From: Myxococcales bacterium
GTDB lineage: Bacteria; Myxococcota_A; Polyangia; Polyangiales; JAFGIB01
DNA: 64,000 bases
NCBI GenBank assembly: GCA_029880325.1
Contig: JAOUOP010000048.1
Span: forward strand, 1-64,000
Reading direction: 5' to 3'
Both the position numbers and the translations under genes were made by a program. Within the stretch, counting starts at the first letter, position 1. Each line of letters opens with the position of its first letter. Below, one piece after another: positions 45,657 to 54,110 of the stretch. The notes under the pieces are model-generated. The model made no database searches, had not been told where the DNA came from, and was given only the letters and a program-made list of their open reading frames with translations.

Positions 45657-46394
45657 ATGGGATACCCTGTGCCGATGGACAAGATGGTGGAGGCCACCGG
45701 TGCTCGCCTGTGGACAGTCGCCCTGGGACACGGCTGTCCGGCGCTTTTCTTCAACGGCGGTCCGGGGTGCGATGACTATCTCGGGACAGTCTCGGAGATG
45801 ATTGCGGATCTGTGCCGAGTCGTTCGGTTCGAACCACGCGGCTGCGGGCGCTCGGATTGGGATGGCAACTACGGCCTCGACACCTTGCTCGAGGATGCGG
45901 AGGCTGTGGCTCGTGCCCACAATCTCGAGCGTCCGATCGTCATCGGTCACAGCGCCGGGGCGAACTTCGCTTTGGCCTATGCCATGCGCCGGGCGAACTC
46001 GGTTCGGGGGCTGGTTGGCATTGCTGGGGGCAACCTCGTCAACGACCGGACCTGGCACGCCGCCTACAAGGAGGGGCTGCAGGCCGTGGGCGAGGACCAC
46101 GCGGGCGCAGTATTTCATGCGGATCCGGCGGTCAACCGCGAAGGCAATGATGGCTGGCGTGAGTTCGCGCGCAGGCCCTCGCTGCTCAGGGAGGTCTCGG
46201 AGTTATCGGTTCCATGTTGCTTCATCGCAGCCGGCGCCGACATCCGTCCCAATTGGCCGATTCAACAGCTGGCCGCGCTGTTGCCGAGGGGGCGCTACGT
46301 CGAAATCGCCGGAGCTGCCCACTACATTTGGGGCAGCCACGCTTCCGAGCTGCGCAGAGAACTCAGAAGTGCGATCGCAAAGATCGCCGCCTGA
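45657..46394 (+). CDS. Alpha/beta-hydrolase, proline iminopeptidase-like
   Basis: 245 residues. Hallmarks of S33-type hydrolases are FNGGPGCDDY (HGGPG oxyanion block with Asn in place of His), EPRGCGRSD, the nucleophile elbow GHSAG and the catalytic His in GAAHYIWGS. A likely acid is Asp in AAGADIRPN. It is shorter than proline iminopeptidase (about 310) because the cap domain is small, so the substrate may be an ester or amide rather than an N-terminal Pro. ATG at 45657; an in-frame ATG at 45675 is possible. It is divergent from sdpR and may share control through the operator in the common region. Confidence 0.86.
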   Translation: MGYPVPMDKMVEATGARLWTVALGHGCPALFFNGGPGCDDYLGTVSEMIADLCRVVRFEPRGCGRSDWDGNYGLDTLLEDAEAVARAHNLERPIVIGHSAGANFALAYAMRRANSVRGLVGIAGGNLVNDRTWHAAYKEGLQAVGEDHAGAVFHADPAVNREGNDGWREFARRPSLLREVSELSVPCCFIAAGADIRPNWPIQQLAALLPRGRYVEIAGAAHYIWGSHASELRRELRSAIAKIAA

Positions 46395-46458
46395 GGCGCT
46401 CATGGCACAGGAGTTTGGGCGGTGAATCGGCGCACGGCTTCTTCACTCGAGGGGGCGT

Positions 46459-48162
46459 TCAGGGAAGCGCCGACAGTATCGCGGTGTGGTGGCTGTCGAA
46501 TCGCGATACGTGAACGAGCAATTTCAGAGGTCGGTCGGCCAGCTGCTGTTCCGTCAACTCCCAGGGGCCCGCTCCCGCGTCTGGCAACATCGCGACGTAG
46601 TAGGCGCTCGCTGGATTGCCGGGAACTACGGCGAACTGCCCCGCCTGCAGTTCCGTGCCTGCCGCAGAGAGCGCCTGGTAGCGACCGCTTGCGTCGAACT
46701 CGAGGGTGGCGTGGTCGGGCGAGGGGGCGCCTGCGCACCATGTCCAGCGGCCGATCAAGGTCGCGAGCAGGTCCTCGGACGATGTGGTGTGTCGGAGATC
46801 GCTTTCCAGCGCGCCGCAGCCGTCCGCGCCGAGCCGTTCGCCCGTCGCGTAGCTCGAGGTCTCGGCCGCTTGAACAGGTAGGCTGGTCCGCGTGTAGTGG
46901 AGATCGATCCACGCACCGTCTTCATCGGCTGCACGCCAGCTCATGCTGCCGCGATCGGCCGAAAGCTTGAAGCTCGTCGCGGAGGCGTGGACGACGCCGG
47001 TGTCGCTCGGGTAGAGCAGGCTGTCTGCTCGCATCGAACGCACGGTCAGGCAGGAGTCGCCGGAGGCGTTGCACATCTCGGCATCGAGGATAGTCAGGGT
47101 TCCCTCGTTTCCGAAGCCATGTTGCGCGACCAGCTGTTCGCCCTGCAGCAAAAGGGTCTGGTAGTTGCCCGCGTCGTTCAGCGTGAGCCCGTGATGATCG
47201 ATCATCAATGACTCGGGGTGATTGCCCGCGCATAGGATCCAGGTGCCCGCCAGTGCTGCGAGGCGCTCGGCGTAGTCGAGGTGGGGTGGCTCGAGCGGGA
47301 GGGTGTCGGTCACCCGATCTTGGCAGGCGGGCTGCAATTGCGCTGGCGCGACGATCGGGCGTCTCGCGGGCTCGTCGGTCGTGAAGGTGGCCAAGGGAAG
47401 CCTCTCCGTGATGCCTTCCCCGTCCACCTCGACAGAGCGGAGCACGATCAGCTCGCCGGAGAGCACACCGGCTCCGAAGGTCGCACTCAGCAGAAAATTG
47501 GGTTCCGCGGCCGGCGTCGGTGGTGTCAGCATTCCCTCTTCACTGCTGAAGGCCTGTGCCAGCGGACCGTCGAGGGGTGGCTCGAGCGAGGTGGCACCGT
47601 CGAAGTAGAGGATGAATCCCGCTTCTGTGCCGAGAATCGAGAGCTCTCCGGAGAAGACGTGGTCGAGGTGTCCGTCCGTGCTGGTGAGGGTGAACTCGGC
47701 GCCCTGGTGGACGCTGGACCCTCCGCAGCTCGAATTTTCCCGGAGCATCGGTTTCCCGCTTACGCTCAGGAAGATATCGACGCCGCTCGCGTCCCAGCCA
47801 TCGAGCCGCCAATAGAGCGCGGCGGCGCCATGACTTGGAGTCAGGTCTGAGATGCTGGCAAGGATGTCGTGGGTGCTTGGACCATAGGGCGTTGGTGCAT
47901 CCGGGTCGAGTTGGACCACGGTGTCGTCGCCGCAGAACGTCACGCCCGAGGAGTCGCTGCCGGACTGGCCTCCTGGATCGGGCTCGATCACGGGGGCAGC
48001 CGGTTGTTCGGTTGCTGTCTCGACCGGCTCGGGCTGCGCGGCAATCGGCACCGGAGCTTCGAGGGAAGGGTGACTTCGGTGGCAGCCGGGGCCCGCCGCC
48101 AGCAGCATCGCGGTGGTGGCCACGAGCCGGGCCGAACGGCCGGCACTGCCTCGCTTTTGCAT
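46459..48162 (-). CDS. Exported lipoprotein-like protein of unknown function with duplicated C-terminal module
   Basis: 567 residues. N-terminal signal (RLVATTAMLLAAGPGCHRSH) with Cys27 in a weak lipobox (GPGC), then a Pro/Glu-rich linker. The C-terminal half shows a duplicated unit: LAALAGTWILCAGNHPES...GLTLNDAGNYQTL and LATLIGRWTWCAGAPSPDH...LEFDASGRYQAL. Each has a GxWxxCAG core followed by an Asp-x-x-Gly-x-Tyr turn, resembling small lipocalin-like beta domains. The middle part holds beta-rich sequence with a possible disulfide. I do not recognise the family. The start at 48162 places the signal correctly; an ATG at 48177 would add five residues. It is divergent from the XRE-type regulator gene. 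Confidence 0.75.
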   Translation of the reverse strand: MQKRGSAGRSARLVATTAMLLAAGPGCHRSHPSLEAPVPIAAQPEPVETATEQPAAPVIEPDPGGQSGSDSSGVTFCGDDTVVQLDPDAPTPYGPSTHDILASISDLTPSHGAAALYWRLDGWDASGVDIFLSVSGKPMLRENSSCGGSSVHQGAEFTLTSTDGHLDHVFSGELSILGTEAGFILYFDGATSLEPPLDGPLAQAFSSEEGMLTPPTPAAEPNFLLSATFGAGVLSGELIVLRSVEVDGEGITERLPLATFTTDEPARRPIVAPAQLQPACQDRVTDTLPLEPPHLDYAERLAALAGTWILCAGNHPESLMIDHHGLTLNDAGNYQTLLLQGEQLVAQHGFGNEGTLTILDAEMCNASGDSCLTVRSMRADSLLYPSDTGVVHASATSFKLSADRGSMSWRAADEDGAWIDLHYTRTSLPVQAAETSSYATGERLGADGCGALESDLRHTTSSEDLLATLIGRWTWCAGAPSPDHATLEFDASGRYQALSAAGTELQAGQFAVVPGNPASAYYVAMLPDAGAGPWELTEQQLADRPLKLLVHVSRFDSHHTAILSALP

Positions 48163-48267
48163 GATCGCGACGAGCATCCGCTGCGCTCCCTTGCTTTGGT
48201 TGCGAGGTCTAGCGTTCCCCCACGGGCGCTCCCTTGCAAGTCACGAATTCGTCAAAATAGCACATTC

Positions 48268-48299
48268 TATGGCGCAATTTGGCGGGTCTTTGTGCCATA
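48268..48299. promoter_or_regulatory. Operator-like inverted repeat before the regulator gene
   Basis: The arms TATGGCGCAA (48268-48277) and TTGTGCCATA (48290-48299) are inverted repeats with one mismatch and a 12-nt spacer. They lie directly before the preferred GTG start of the regulator. A perfect ACGAATTCGT palindrome at 48243-48252 lies further upstream. Autoregulation is the obvious inference. Confidence 0.55.
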
Positions 48300-48307
48300 T
48301 TGGGAAA

Positions 48308-49255
48308 GTGGAGCGGGTCGCACGCCAGGTATTGCGCGCGCTGCGGGGCAAGCGCTCACAGCGCGCGTTCGCCCGACGCCTCGGGTTTCGCGGCAATCCC
48401 ATGACCGACTGGGAGCACGGGCGACGCTTTCCGACTGCGCGCGAGGCCCTGCGCGTGGCGGCCATCGCGGGCAAGGACCCGCGCACTGCATTGGAGCGCT
48501 TCGCTCCCGGGGTTCCGCTGGACTTCGACGACTCCGGCCCGAAGCTTGGGGCCTGGCTCGCCGCGCTGGCCAACGGAATCACCATCACGGAGCTGACGGC
48601 CCGCAGTGGGCTGTCGCGCTTCGCGATTGGTCGCTGGCTGTCGGGACAACGTCAGCCGCGCCTGCCGGACTTCTTTCGCTTGGTAGATGCCATCAGCGGG
48701 CGCCTGCCCGATCTGGTGGCCGAACTCGTGCCCATTGCGGAGGTTCCGGCGCTGGCGGCGCGGCACGCGGCAGCGGAGGCGGCGCGTCGCCTCGCCTACG
48801 ACGAACCGTGGACGGAAGCCATCCTGCGCGTCCTCGAGTCACCGGAGTACCGCGGTTTTCCGGTCCATCTCGAGGGCTATCTGGCAGCTCGGCTGGGCTT
48901 GCCCCCGGAACTCGAGCGGCGCGCGCTCGCGCGTCTGGAGGCGGCAGGCCTGGTGCGCTTCGACGGCGTTCGCTACGCCGAGCTGCGGCCGATGACAGTC
49001 GACACCCGCGGACGGCGCGAAGCCCTGTACGCCCTGCGCAGCCACTGGAGCCAGGTGGCTGCAGCGCGCGCCGCCGAGCCCCGCGCGGACGATTTCTTCG
49101 CCTACAACGTGCTGTCGGTGTCCGCTGAGGACTACGCGCGGATCGCGGAGCTGCTGCGCGCGAGCTACCGCGAAATTCGCTCGATCGTGGTCAGCTCGGA
49201 ACCGGCCGACCACGTGGCCCTGGTCAATCTCCAACTCGTGGGCTGGAACGACTGA
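48308..49255 (+). CDS. XRE-type regulator with DUF4423-like C-terminal domain
   Basis: 315 residues. The N-terminal helix-turn-helix reads VARQVLRALRGKRSQRAFARRLGFR with a NPMTDWEHGRRFPTA continuation. A second HTH-like segment ITITELTARSGLSRFAIGRWLSG is near residue 90. The C-terminal part (RRLAYDEPWTEAILRVLESPEYRGF, then HVALVNLQLVGWND) is typical of TIGR02147/DUF4423 regulators found in myxobacteria and allies. Ligand and targets are unknown. Start is uncertain: an ATG at 48269 gives 13 more residues and would put the operator inside the coding region. I prefer GTG 48308 because homologues, as I recall them, begin at this VERVARQ block. Confidence 0.82.
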   Translation: MERVARQVLRALRGKRSQRAFARRLGFRGNPMTDWEHGRRFPTAREALRVAAIAGKDPRTALERFAPGVPLDFDDSGPKLGAWLAALANGITITELTARSGLSRFAIGRWLSGQRQPRLPDFFRLVDAISGRLPDLVAELVPIAEVPALAARHAAAEAARRLAYDEPWTEAILRVLESPEYRGFPVHLEGYLAARLGLPPELERRALARLEAAGLVRFDGVRYAELRPMTVDTRGRREALYALRSHWSQVAAARAAEPRADDFFAYNVLSVSAEDYARIAELLRASYREIRSIVVSSEPADHVALVNLQLVGWND

Positions 49256-49302
49256 GCCGCACGGGGGTCGCGTCCTTGTCGAGGTTGGGCCGGGACGGCG
49301 CC

Positions 49303-50343
49303 TCAGCCGCCCTGCGCAACCTTCCATCCGGTCTCTGCCGTCTGGTCCACCACCGCCTTCATGCCGAGGGCCGCTGAGGAGCTGGCGTTGCCGTCGAGGC
49401 CGCGTTTGTAGACGCCCTGGATGATGGCGGCCAGGCGGAAGAAGCCGAAGGCCAGGTAGAAGTTCCACTTGGGGATGCGGTCGCGGCCGGTGAGCTGACA
49501 GTACATTTGGATGTACTCGTCTTCCTTCGGGATCTCTGGCCCGAGCGCCATCGCTTCCATGGTGTGGTACTTCATGCAGTTGTAGGCCAGGTCGGCCATG
49601 GGGTGGCCCAGGGTGGATAGCTCCCAGTCAAGTAGCGCCACCACCCGCGGTTCGGTGGGGTGGAAGAGCAGGTTGTAGAGCTGGTAGTCGCCGTGGACGA
49701 TGGTGGTGGTGTCGTCGTCGGGAATGTTCGCCGGCAGCCACTCGAGCAGCTTGTCCATGGGCGCGATGTCGTGGGTCTTGGAGTCCAGGTATTGCTTGGT
49801 CCAGCGGTGTACCTGGCGGGAGAAGTAGTTGCCCGGCTTGCCGTAGTCCTCGAGTCCGCGGGCCTTGTAGTCGACGCTGTGCAGCGCCGCCATCACGCGG
49901 CACATGTCTTCGTAGGCCTGGTGCCGGTCGCCCTCGTCGAAGCTCTTGAGCCCCGAGTCGCGCACGATGCGGCCCTCGATGTAGTCCATCACGAAGAAGG
50001 GGGTGCCGATGATGGAGTCGTCCTCGCACAGCAGGTGCGCCTTGGGCACCGGCACGTCGGTGTCTTCCAGGGCGCGGTAAATGCGGTACTCGCGCTCGAT
50101 GGCATGGGCGCTCTTGAGCAGCTTGCCCGGGGGCTTCTTGCGCAGCACCAGGCGCCGCCCGTCGCAGTCGAGCATGTAGGTGGGGTTACTCTGCCCTCCC
50201 TCGAATTGCTTGACCGATGTGATCGAGGCGTGGCCCTCGAGGTTCGCTTTCAGGTAGGCGTTGAGGGCGGCTTCGTCGAAGCGGTGGGCTTCGCGGACGT
50301 CGACCAGGCCGACTTTGATCTGGGGGGCTTGTTCTTCAGGCAT
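49303..50343 (-). CDS. Phosphotransferase family protein (acyl-CoA-dehydrogenase-associated kinase)
   Basis: 346 residues, an APH/choline-kinase fold. The Brenner motif is VHGDYQLYNLLFHP, and the DFG-equivalent is ALLDWELSTLGHPMADLAYNC. The N-terminus GHASITSVKQFEGGQSNPTYMLD with VLRKKPPGKLL matches the ACAD10/11-associated kinase domain. That domain phosphorylates 4-hydroxy-acyl-CoA for catabolism in other systems. In this context it likely processes a hydroxylated fatty acyl-CoA. ATG start overlaps the stop of the acyl-CoA dehydrogenase upstream by 8 nt; the two are co-translated and form a functional ACAD-kinase pair. Confidence 0.9.
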   Translation of the reverse strand: MPEEQAPQIKVGLVDVREAHRFDEAALNAYLKANLEGHASITSVKQFEGGQSNPTYMLDCDGRRLVLRKKPPGKLLKSAHAIEREYRIYRALEDTDVPVPKAHLLCEDDSIIGTPFFVMDYIEGRIVRDSGLKSFDEGDRHQAYEDMCRVMAALHSVDYKARGLEDYGKPGNYFSRQVHRWTKQYLDSKTHDIAPMDKLLEWLPANIPDDDTTTIVHGDYQLYNLLFHPTEPRVVALLDWELSTLGHPMADLAYNCMKYHTMEAMALGPEIPKEDEYIQMYCQLTGRDRIPKWNFYLAFGFFRLAAIIQGVYKRGLDGNASSSAALGMKAVVDQTAETGWKVAQGG

Positions 50344-51556
50344 CGCGGTACTTTCGCAGTTCGAGGCGGGCGATCTGGTCCATGTGAACCTCGTCGGGGC
50401 CGTCGGCCAGGCGCAGGGTGCGCTGGTTGGCCCAGGCGCCGGCGAGGAAGGTGTCCTGGCACACGCCCATGCCGCCGTGGGCCTGGATGGCGCGGTCGAT
50501 GACGGCCAGGGCCATGCTCGGGGCGGCGACCTTGATGGCGGCGATTTCCTGGCGCGCCTGCTTGTTGCCGACGGTGTCCATCATGTGGGCCGCGCGCATG
50601 GTCAGAAGCCGCGCCTGGTCGATTTCGATGCGCGAGCGGGCGATGTCCTGGCGGATGGAGCCCATGTCGGCGAGCTTTTGACCGAAGGCCACGCGCTTTT
50701 GCACGCGGTTGCACATCAGCTGCAGGGCGCGCTCGGCGGTGCCGATGGAGCGCATGCAGTGGTGGATGCGACCCGGTCCAAGGCGGCCCTGGGCGATTTC
50801 GAAGCCGCGGCCCTCGCCCAGCAGCATGTGGTCGGCCGGCACGCGCACGTCCTTGAACTCGATCTCGGCGTGGCCATGGGGCGCGTGGTCGTAGCCAAAG
50901 ACGGTCAGCACACGTTTGATGGTGACGCCCTCGGTGTCGCGCGGCACCACGATCATCGACTGCTGATGATGGCGGGGGGCGTCGGGGTCGTTCTTGCCCA
51001 TGAAGATGAAGACCTTGCAGCGCGGGTCGCCGGCGCCCGAGGACCACCACTTGCGGCCGTTGATCACGTATTCGTCGCCGTCGCGCACGATGGAGGACTG
51101 GATGTTGGTGGCGTCCGATGAGGCCACGTCCGGCTCGGTCATGCAGAAGGCGCTGCGGATTTCGCCGTCCAGCAGGGGCTGCAGCCAGCGCTCGCGCAGG
51201 GCGTCGCTGCCGTAGCGCACCAGCACTTCCATGTTGCCGGTGTCGGGGGCCGAGCAGTTCATGGCCTCCGACAGCAGCGGGTAGTAGCCGGTGATCTCGG
51301 CGATGGCGGCGTACTCCAGGTTGGTCAGGCCGCCGCCAAACTCGCTCTCGGGCAGAAAGAGGTTCCACAGGCCGTTGGCGCGCGCCTTCTTCTTTAGCTG
51401 CTCCATGATCGGAGTCGGCGCCCAGCGGTCACCCTCGGCGACCTGGGCGGAGAAGATGGGCTCGGCCGGTGCGATTTCCTTTTGGGCGAACTCCAGAACC
51501 CGCGCGTGCAGGTCCCTGGCGCTGTCGGAAAACTGGAATGACAGCTCGAAATTCAT
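50336..51556 (-). CDS. Acyl-CoA dehydrogenase, ACAD10/11 type
   Basis: 406 residues. A flavin dehydrogenase forming the 2,3-enoyl-CoA. FAD- and substrate-binding blocks are FCMTEPDVASSDATN, KWWSSGAGDPRCK, and the C-terminal QAHGGMGVCQDTFLAGAWANQRTLRLADGPDEVH. The last block and the length place it in the ACAD10/11-like branch that pairs with a phosphotransferase. The coupled kinase gene follows with an 8-nt overlap. This pair can degrade 4-hydroxy fatty acids (established for mammalian and bacterial homologues; the exact substrate here is inferred). ATG start with a GAAAGAAGAG ribosome binding site upstream. Confidence 0.93.
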   Translation of the reverse strand: MNFELSFQFSDSARDLHARVLEFAQKEIAPAEPIFSAQVAEGDRWAPTPIMEQLKKKARANGLWNLFLPESEFGGGLTNLEYAAIAEITGYYPLLSEAMNCSAPDTGNMEVLVRYGSDALRERWLQPLLDGEIRSAFCMTEPDVASSDATNIQSSIVRDGDEYVINGRKWWSSGAGDPRCKVFIFMGKNDPDAPRHHQQSMIVVPRDTEGVTIKRVLTVFGYDHAPHGHAEIEFKDVRVPADHMLLGEGRGFEIAQGRLGPGRIHHCMRSIGTAERALQLMCNRVQKRVAFGQKLADMGSIRQDIARSRIEIDQARLLTMRAAHMMDTVGNKQARQEIAAIKVAAPSMALAVIDRAIQAHGGMGVCQDTFLAGAWANQRTLRLADGPDEVHMDQIARLELRKYRDA

Positions 51557-51664
51557 GGTGCTCTTCTTTCTGCTTGGCTGCGATTTTGGGGTCCCGGGCG
51601 AGCTGGGACCGCCGGCTGGGGCACCGCAGCATAGGAGCTGTGCGGCGCCGGGATCAATGGTGGG

Positions 51665-52819
51665 TCAGTAGCCGCCGAGGCTGGCGAAGCGGTCGCGGTG
51701 GAAGGCCGCGTCGCCGAAGGTCATCTCGGAGGCCCGCGCGCGCTTCATGTAGAAGCCGATGTCGTGCTCGTCGGTCATGCCGATGCCGCCGTGCATTTGC
51801 ACCGCTTCGTTGGCGATCAGGCAGTAGGCCTCCGAGAGCTTGGCCTTGGCCAGGCTGACCAGGCTGCGGGCCTGGGGGTCGGCGTGCCCGTTTTCGGCGT
51901 CGAGGGCGCGCGCCGCAGCCATCGCCACCGAGCGCGCCAGCTCCAGCTCGATGAACATGCGCGCCGCCCGGTGCTTGAGGGCCTGGAAGGTGCCGATGAC
52001 GGTGTCGAACTGCTTGCGCTCCTTGAGGTAGTCGAGGGTCATCTCGAAGGCTGCGTTCATGCCGCCGAGCATTTCGCCGCAGAGGGCGACGGTGGCGCGG
52101 TCGATGGCGGTCTCCAGCACGCCATGGCCCGCGCCCAGCTCGCCGAGCAGGGCGTCGCCGTCCACGCGCACACTTTCGAGCTCCAGGATGGCGGCGTTGC
52201 GCGAGTCGACCCGGCCCTGGGCCTGGACCTTCACGCCCGCGGCGTCGGCGGGCACGATGAACAGCGAGATGCCCTCGCGCTCACCGGCTTGGCCGGCGCT
52301 GCGCGCGGCGACCACGAAGGCGTCGGCCTGGGCGCCGCCCAGTACGTGCAGCTTGCGGCCCTGGAGCCGATAGCCGTCGCCGTCGGCGCTGGCCTGTAGC
52401 TCGATGCGGCTGAGGTCGTAGCGCGAGGCGGGCTCCGAGTGGGCCAGCGCCAGCACTGACTCGCCGGCGATCAGCGGCGTCAGCCAGCGCTCCTTTTGGG
52501 CGGCGTTGCCCGCGAGTGATAGCGCCTGGCCCGCCATCATCACCGACTCGAGCAGCGGCTCGGGCGCCAGCGTGCGGCCGGCGGCTTCGGTGACCACGAT
52601 CATGGACGCCAGCCCCAGGCCGAGGCCGCCATCGGCTTCGGAGAAGGGGATCGCGGTCCAGCCGAGCTCGGCCATCTGGCGGTAGAGCTCGAGCGAGTAG
52701 CGACGGCTGTCGTCGCCGTCGCGCAGGGCGCGGAAGCGGCTGATGGGGGAGTGTTCGTTGAAGAATGCGCCGGCGGTCTGGGCCAGCATGGTCTGGTCTT
52801 CGTCGAGGATGAGCTGCAT
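51665..52819 (-). CDS. Acyl-CoA dehydrogenase, smaller (beta-like) subunit type
   Basis: 384 residues, ACAD fold: MQLILDEDQTMLAQTAGAFF at the start, LAHSEPASRYDLSRIEL, and QMHGGIGMTDEHDIGFYMKRAR near the end. The usual C-terminal EGTSEI element is absent (it ends SEMTFGDAAFHRDRFASLGGY). This is the pattern of the non-canonical subunit in actinobacterial heterotetrameric ACADs (FadE28/FadE29 type). The next gene upstream on the strand encodes a 402-residue ACAD with EGGTSEIQL, its plausible partner, only 48 nt away. A long-chain, steroid side-chain or branched substrate is possible but not shown. Confidence 0.9.
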   Translation of the reverse strand: MQLILDEDQTMLAQTAGAFFNEHSPISRFRALRDGDDSRRYSLELYRQMAELGWTAIPFSEADGGLGLGLASMIVVTEAAGRTLAPEPLLESVMMAGQALSLAGNAAQKERWLTPLIAGESVLALAHSEPASRYDLSRIELQASADGDGYRLQGRKLHVLGGAQADAFVVAARSAGQAGEREGISLFIVPADAAGVKVQAQGRVDSRNAAILELESVRVDGDALLGELGAGHGVLETAIDRATVALCGEMLGGMNAAFEMTLDYLKERKQFDTVIGTFQALKHRAARMFIELELARSVAMAAARALDAENGHADPQARSLVSLAKAKLSEAYCLIANEAVQMHGGIGMTDEHDIGFYMKRARASEMTFGDAAFHRDRFASLGGY

Positions 52820-52867
52820 GGAATCGTTCTCGCGGTTGGGGTAGGGCGGTGGGACTCGGCGGCCTGC

Positions 52868-54076
52868 TCAGTCGGGCAGCTCCAGCACGCGCTTGGCGAT
52901 GATGTTGAGCTGGATCTCGCTGGTGCCACCTTCGATGGTGTTGCCGCGGGAGCGCAGCCAGGCACGCGTTTGATCTAGCTCTTCTTGGCTGAAGCCCGGG
53001 GTCTCCCAGCCCACGGCCTGCGGTCCGCGGATCGAGAGCATCAGCTCTTCGCGGCGTTGGTTGAGCTCGGTGCCGTAGATCTTGAAGATCGAGGACTCGG
53101 GGCCGGGGCGATGGCCGGCCTTGAGGTTGTCGGCGTTGCGCTGCATGGTCAGCAGGAAGGCGCGGTGGTCCATGCTGACGGCCGTGACGCGGTCGCGAAT
53201 CGAGGGGTCGCTCAGGCGCCCGTCTGCTTCGCCCAGGTACTGGCGGGCCAGCTCGGCCAGGGGATTTTTGGGTGGTCCTCCCTTGTCCCCGCGTGGGGCG
53301 CCGCCGCCGAAGACGTTGCCGATCATGTTGCGCTCGTGGCCGAGCAGGGCCTTGGCCACCGTCCAGCCGCCGCCGAGGCCGTTGATGATGTTGCGGGTGT
53401 GGGCCTTGGCGTTTTCGAAGAAGGTCTCGCAGAAGGGCGAAGCGCCGCTGATCAGTTTGATCGGGCGGGCCTCAACTCCTGGTTGATCCATGTCGAGCAG
53501 CAGGAACGTGATGCCCATCTGCTTTTTGACCTGGCTGTCGGTGCGCGTGAGCGCGAACATCCAGTCGCTCTTGTCGCCGTAGCTGGTCCAGATCTTCTGG
53601 CCGTTGAGGGTAATCTCGTCGCCGTCGATTACCGCGCCGGCTTGCACCGAAGCCAGGTCGCTGCCCGCGTTCGGCTCGGAGTAGCCCTGGCACCAGCGGA
53701 TCTCGCCGCGCACGATGGGCGGGATGTGCTCCTGCTTCTGCTCTTCGGTGCCGAATTGCAGCAGCGTCGGGCCGATCATCTGCAGCCCGAAGCCCGTCAG
53801 CGGCGGCGGCAGACGCAACCGGCCCAGCTCCTGATCGAGAACCTTGGCTTCTTCGCGCGAGAGCCCACCGCCGCCGTATTCCTTGGGCCAGGTGGGCGCC
53901 GTCAGTCCGCGCGAGGCCATGATTTCGCAGTAGCGCTTGGCCTCGGGGTGGTGGAGTTCGGGATTGCGTCCGCCCCAGTAGGCGGCGTCGGGGCCGAGCT
54001 GGCCCCGGATTTCCTTGGGCGTTTCGTTTTCCAGGAAGGTGCGGAGTTCGGTGCGGAAGCTTTCCAAATCGCTCAT
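52868..54076 (-). CDS. Acyl-CoA dehydrogenase, larger (alpha-like) subunit type
   Basis: 402 residues. Blocks include WPKEYGGGGLSREEAKVL, GYSEPNAGSDLASVQAGA, KIWTSYGDKSDWMFAL and the C-terminal NTIEGGTSEIQLNIIAKRVL. The last is shared with FadE-type dehydrogenases of actinobacteria and proteobacteria. The insertion RDKGGPPKNPLAELARQYLG-like segment before the last helices is also typical. Probably forms an alpha2-beta2 enzyme with the neighbouring 384-residue dehydrogenase. First of the dehydrogenase genes in transcription order after the HAD gene, with a 34-nt gap between them. Confidence 0.92.
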   Translation of the reverse strand: MSDLESFRTELRTFLENETPKEIRGQLGPDAAYWGGRNPELHHPEAKRYCEIMASRGLTAPTWPKEYGGGGLSREEAKVLDQELGRLRLPPPLTGFGLQMIGPTLLQFGTEEQKQEHIPPIVRGEIRWCQGYSEPNAGSDLASVQAGAVIDGDEITLNGQKIWTSYGDKSDWMFALTRTDSQVKKQMGITFLLLDMDQPGVEARPIKLISGASPFCETFFENAKAHTRNIINGLGGGWTVAKALLGHERNMIGNVFGGGAPRGDKGGPPKNPLAELARQYLGEADGRLSDPSIRDRVTAVSMDHRAFLLTMQRNADNLKAGHRPGPESSIFKIYGTELNQRREELMLSIRGPQAVGWETPGFSQEELDQTRAWLRSRGNTIEGGTSEIQLNIIAKRVLELPD

Positions 54077-54110
54077 CTGCGAAGTCCTCGTCTGGGTGTG
54101 CGGTCTCGGG

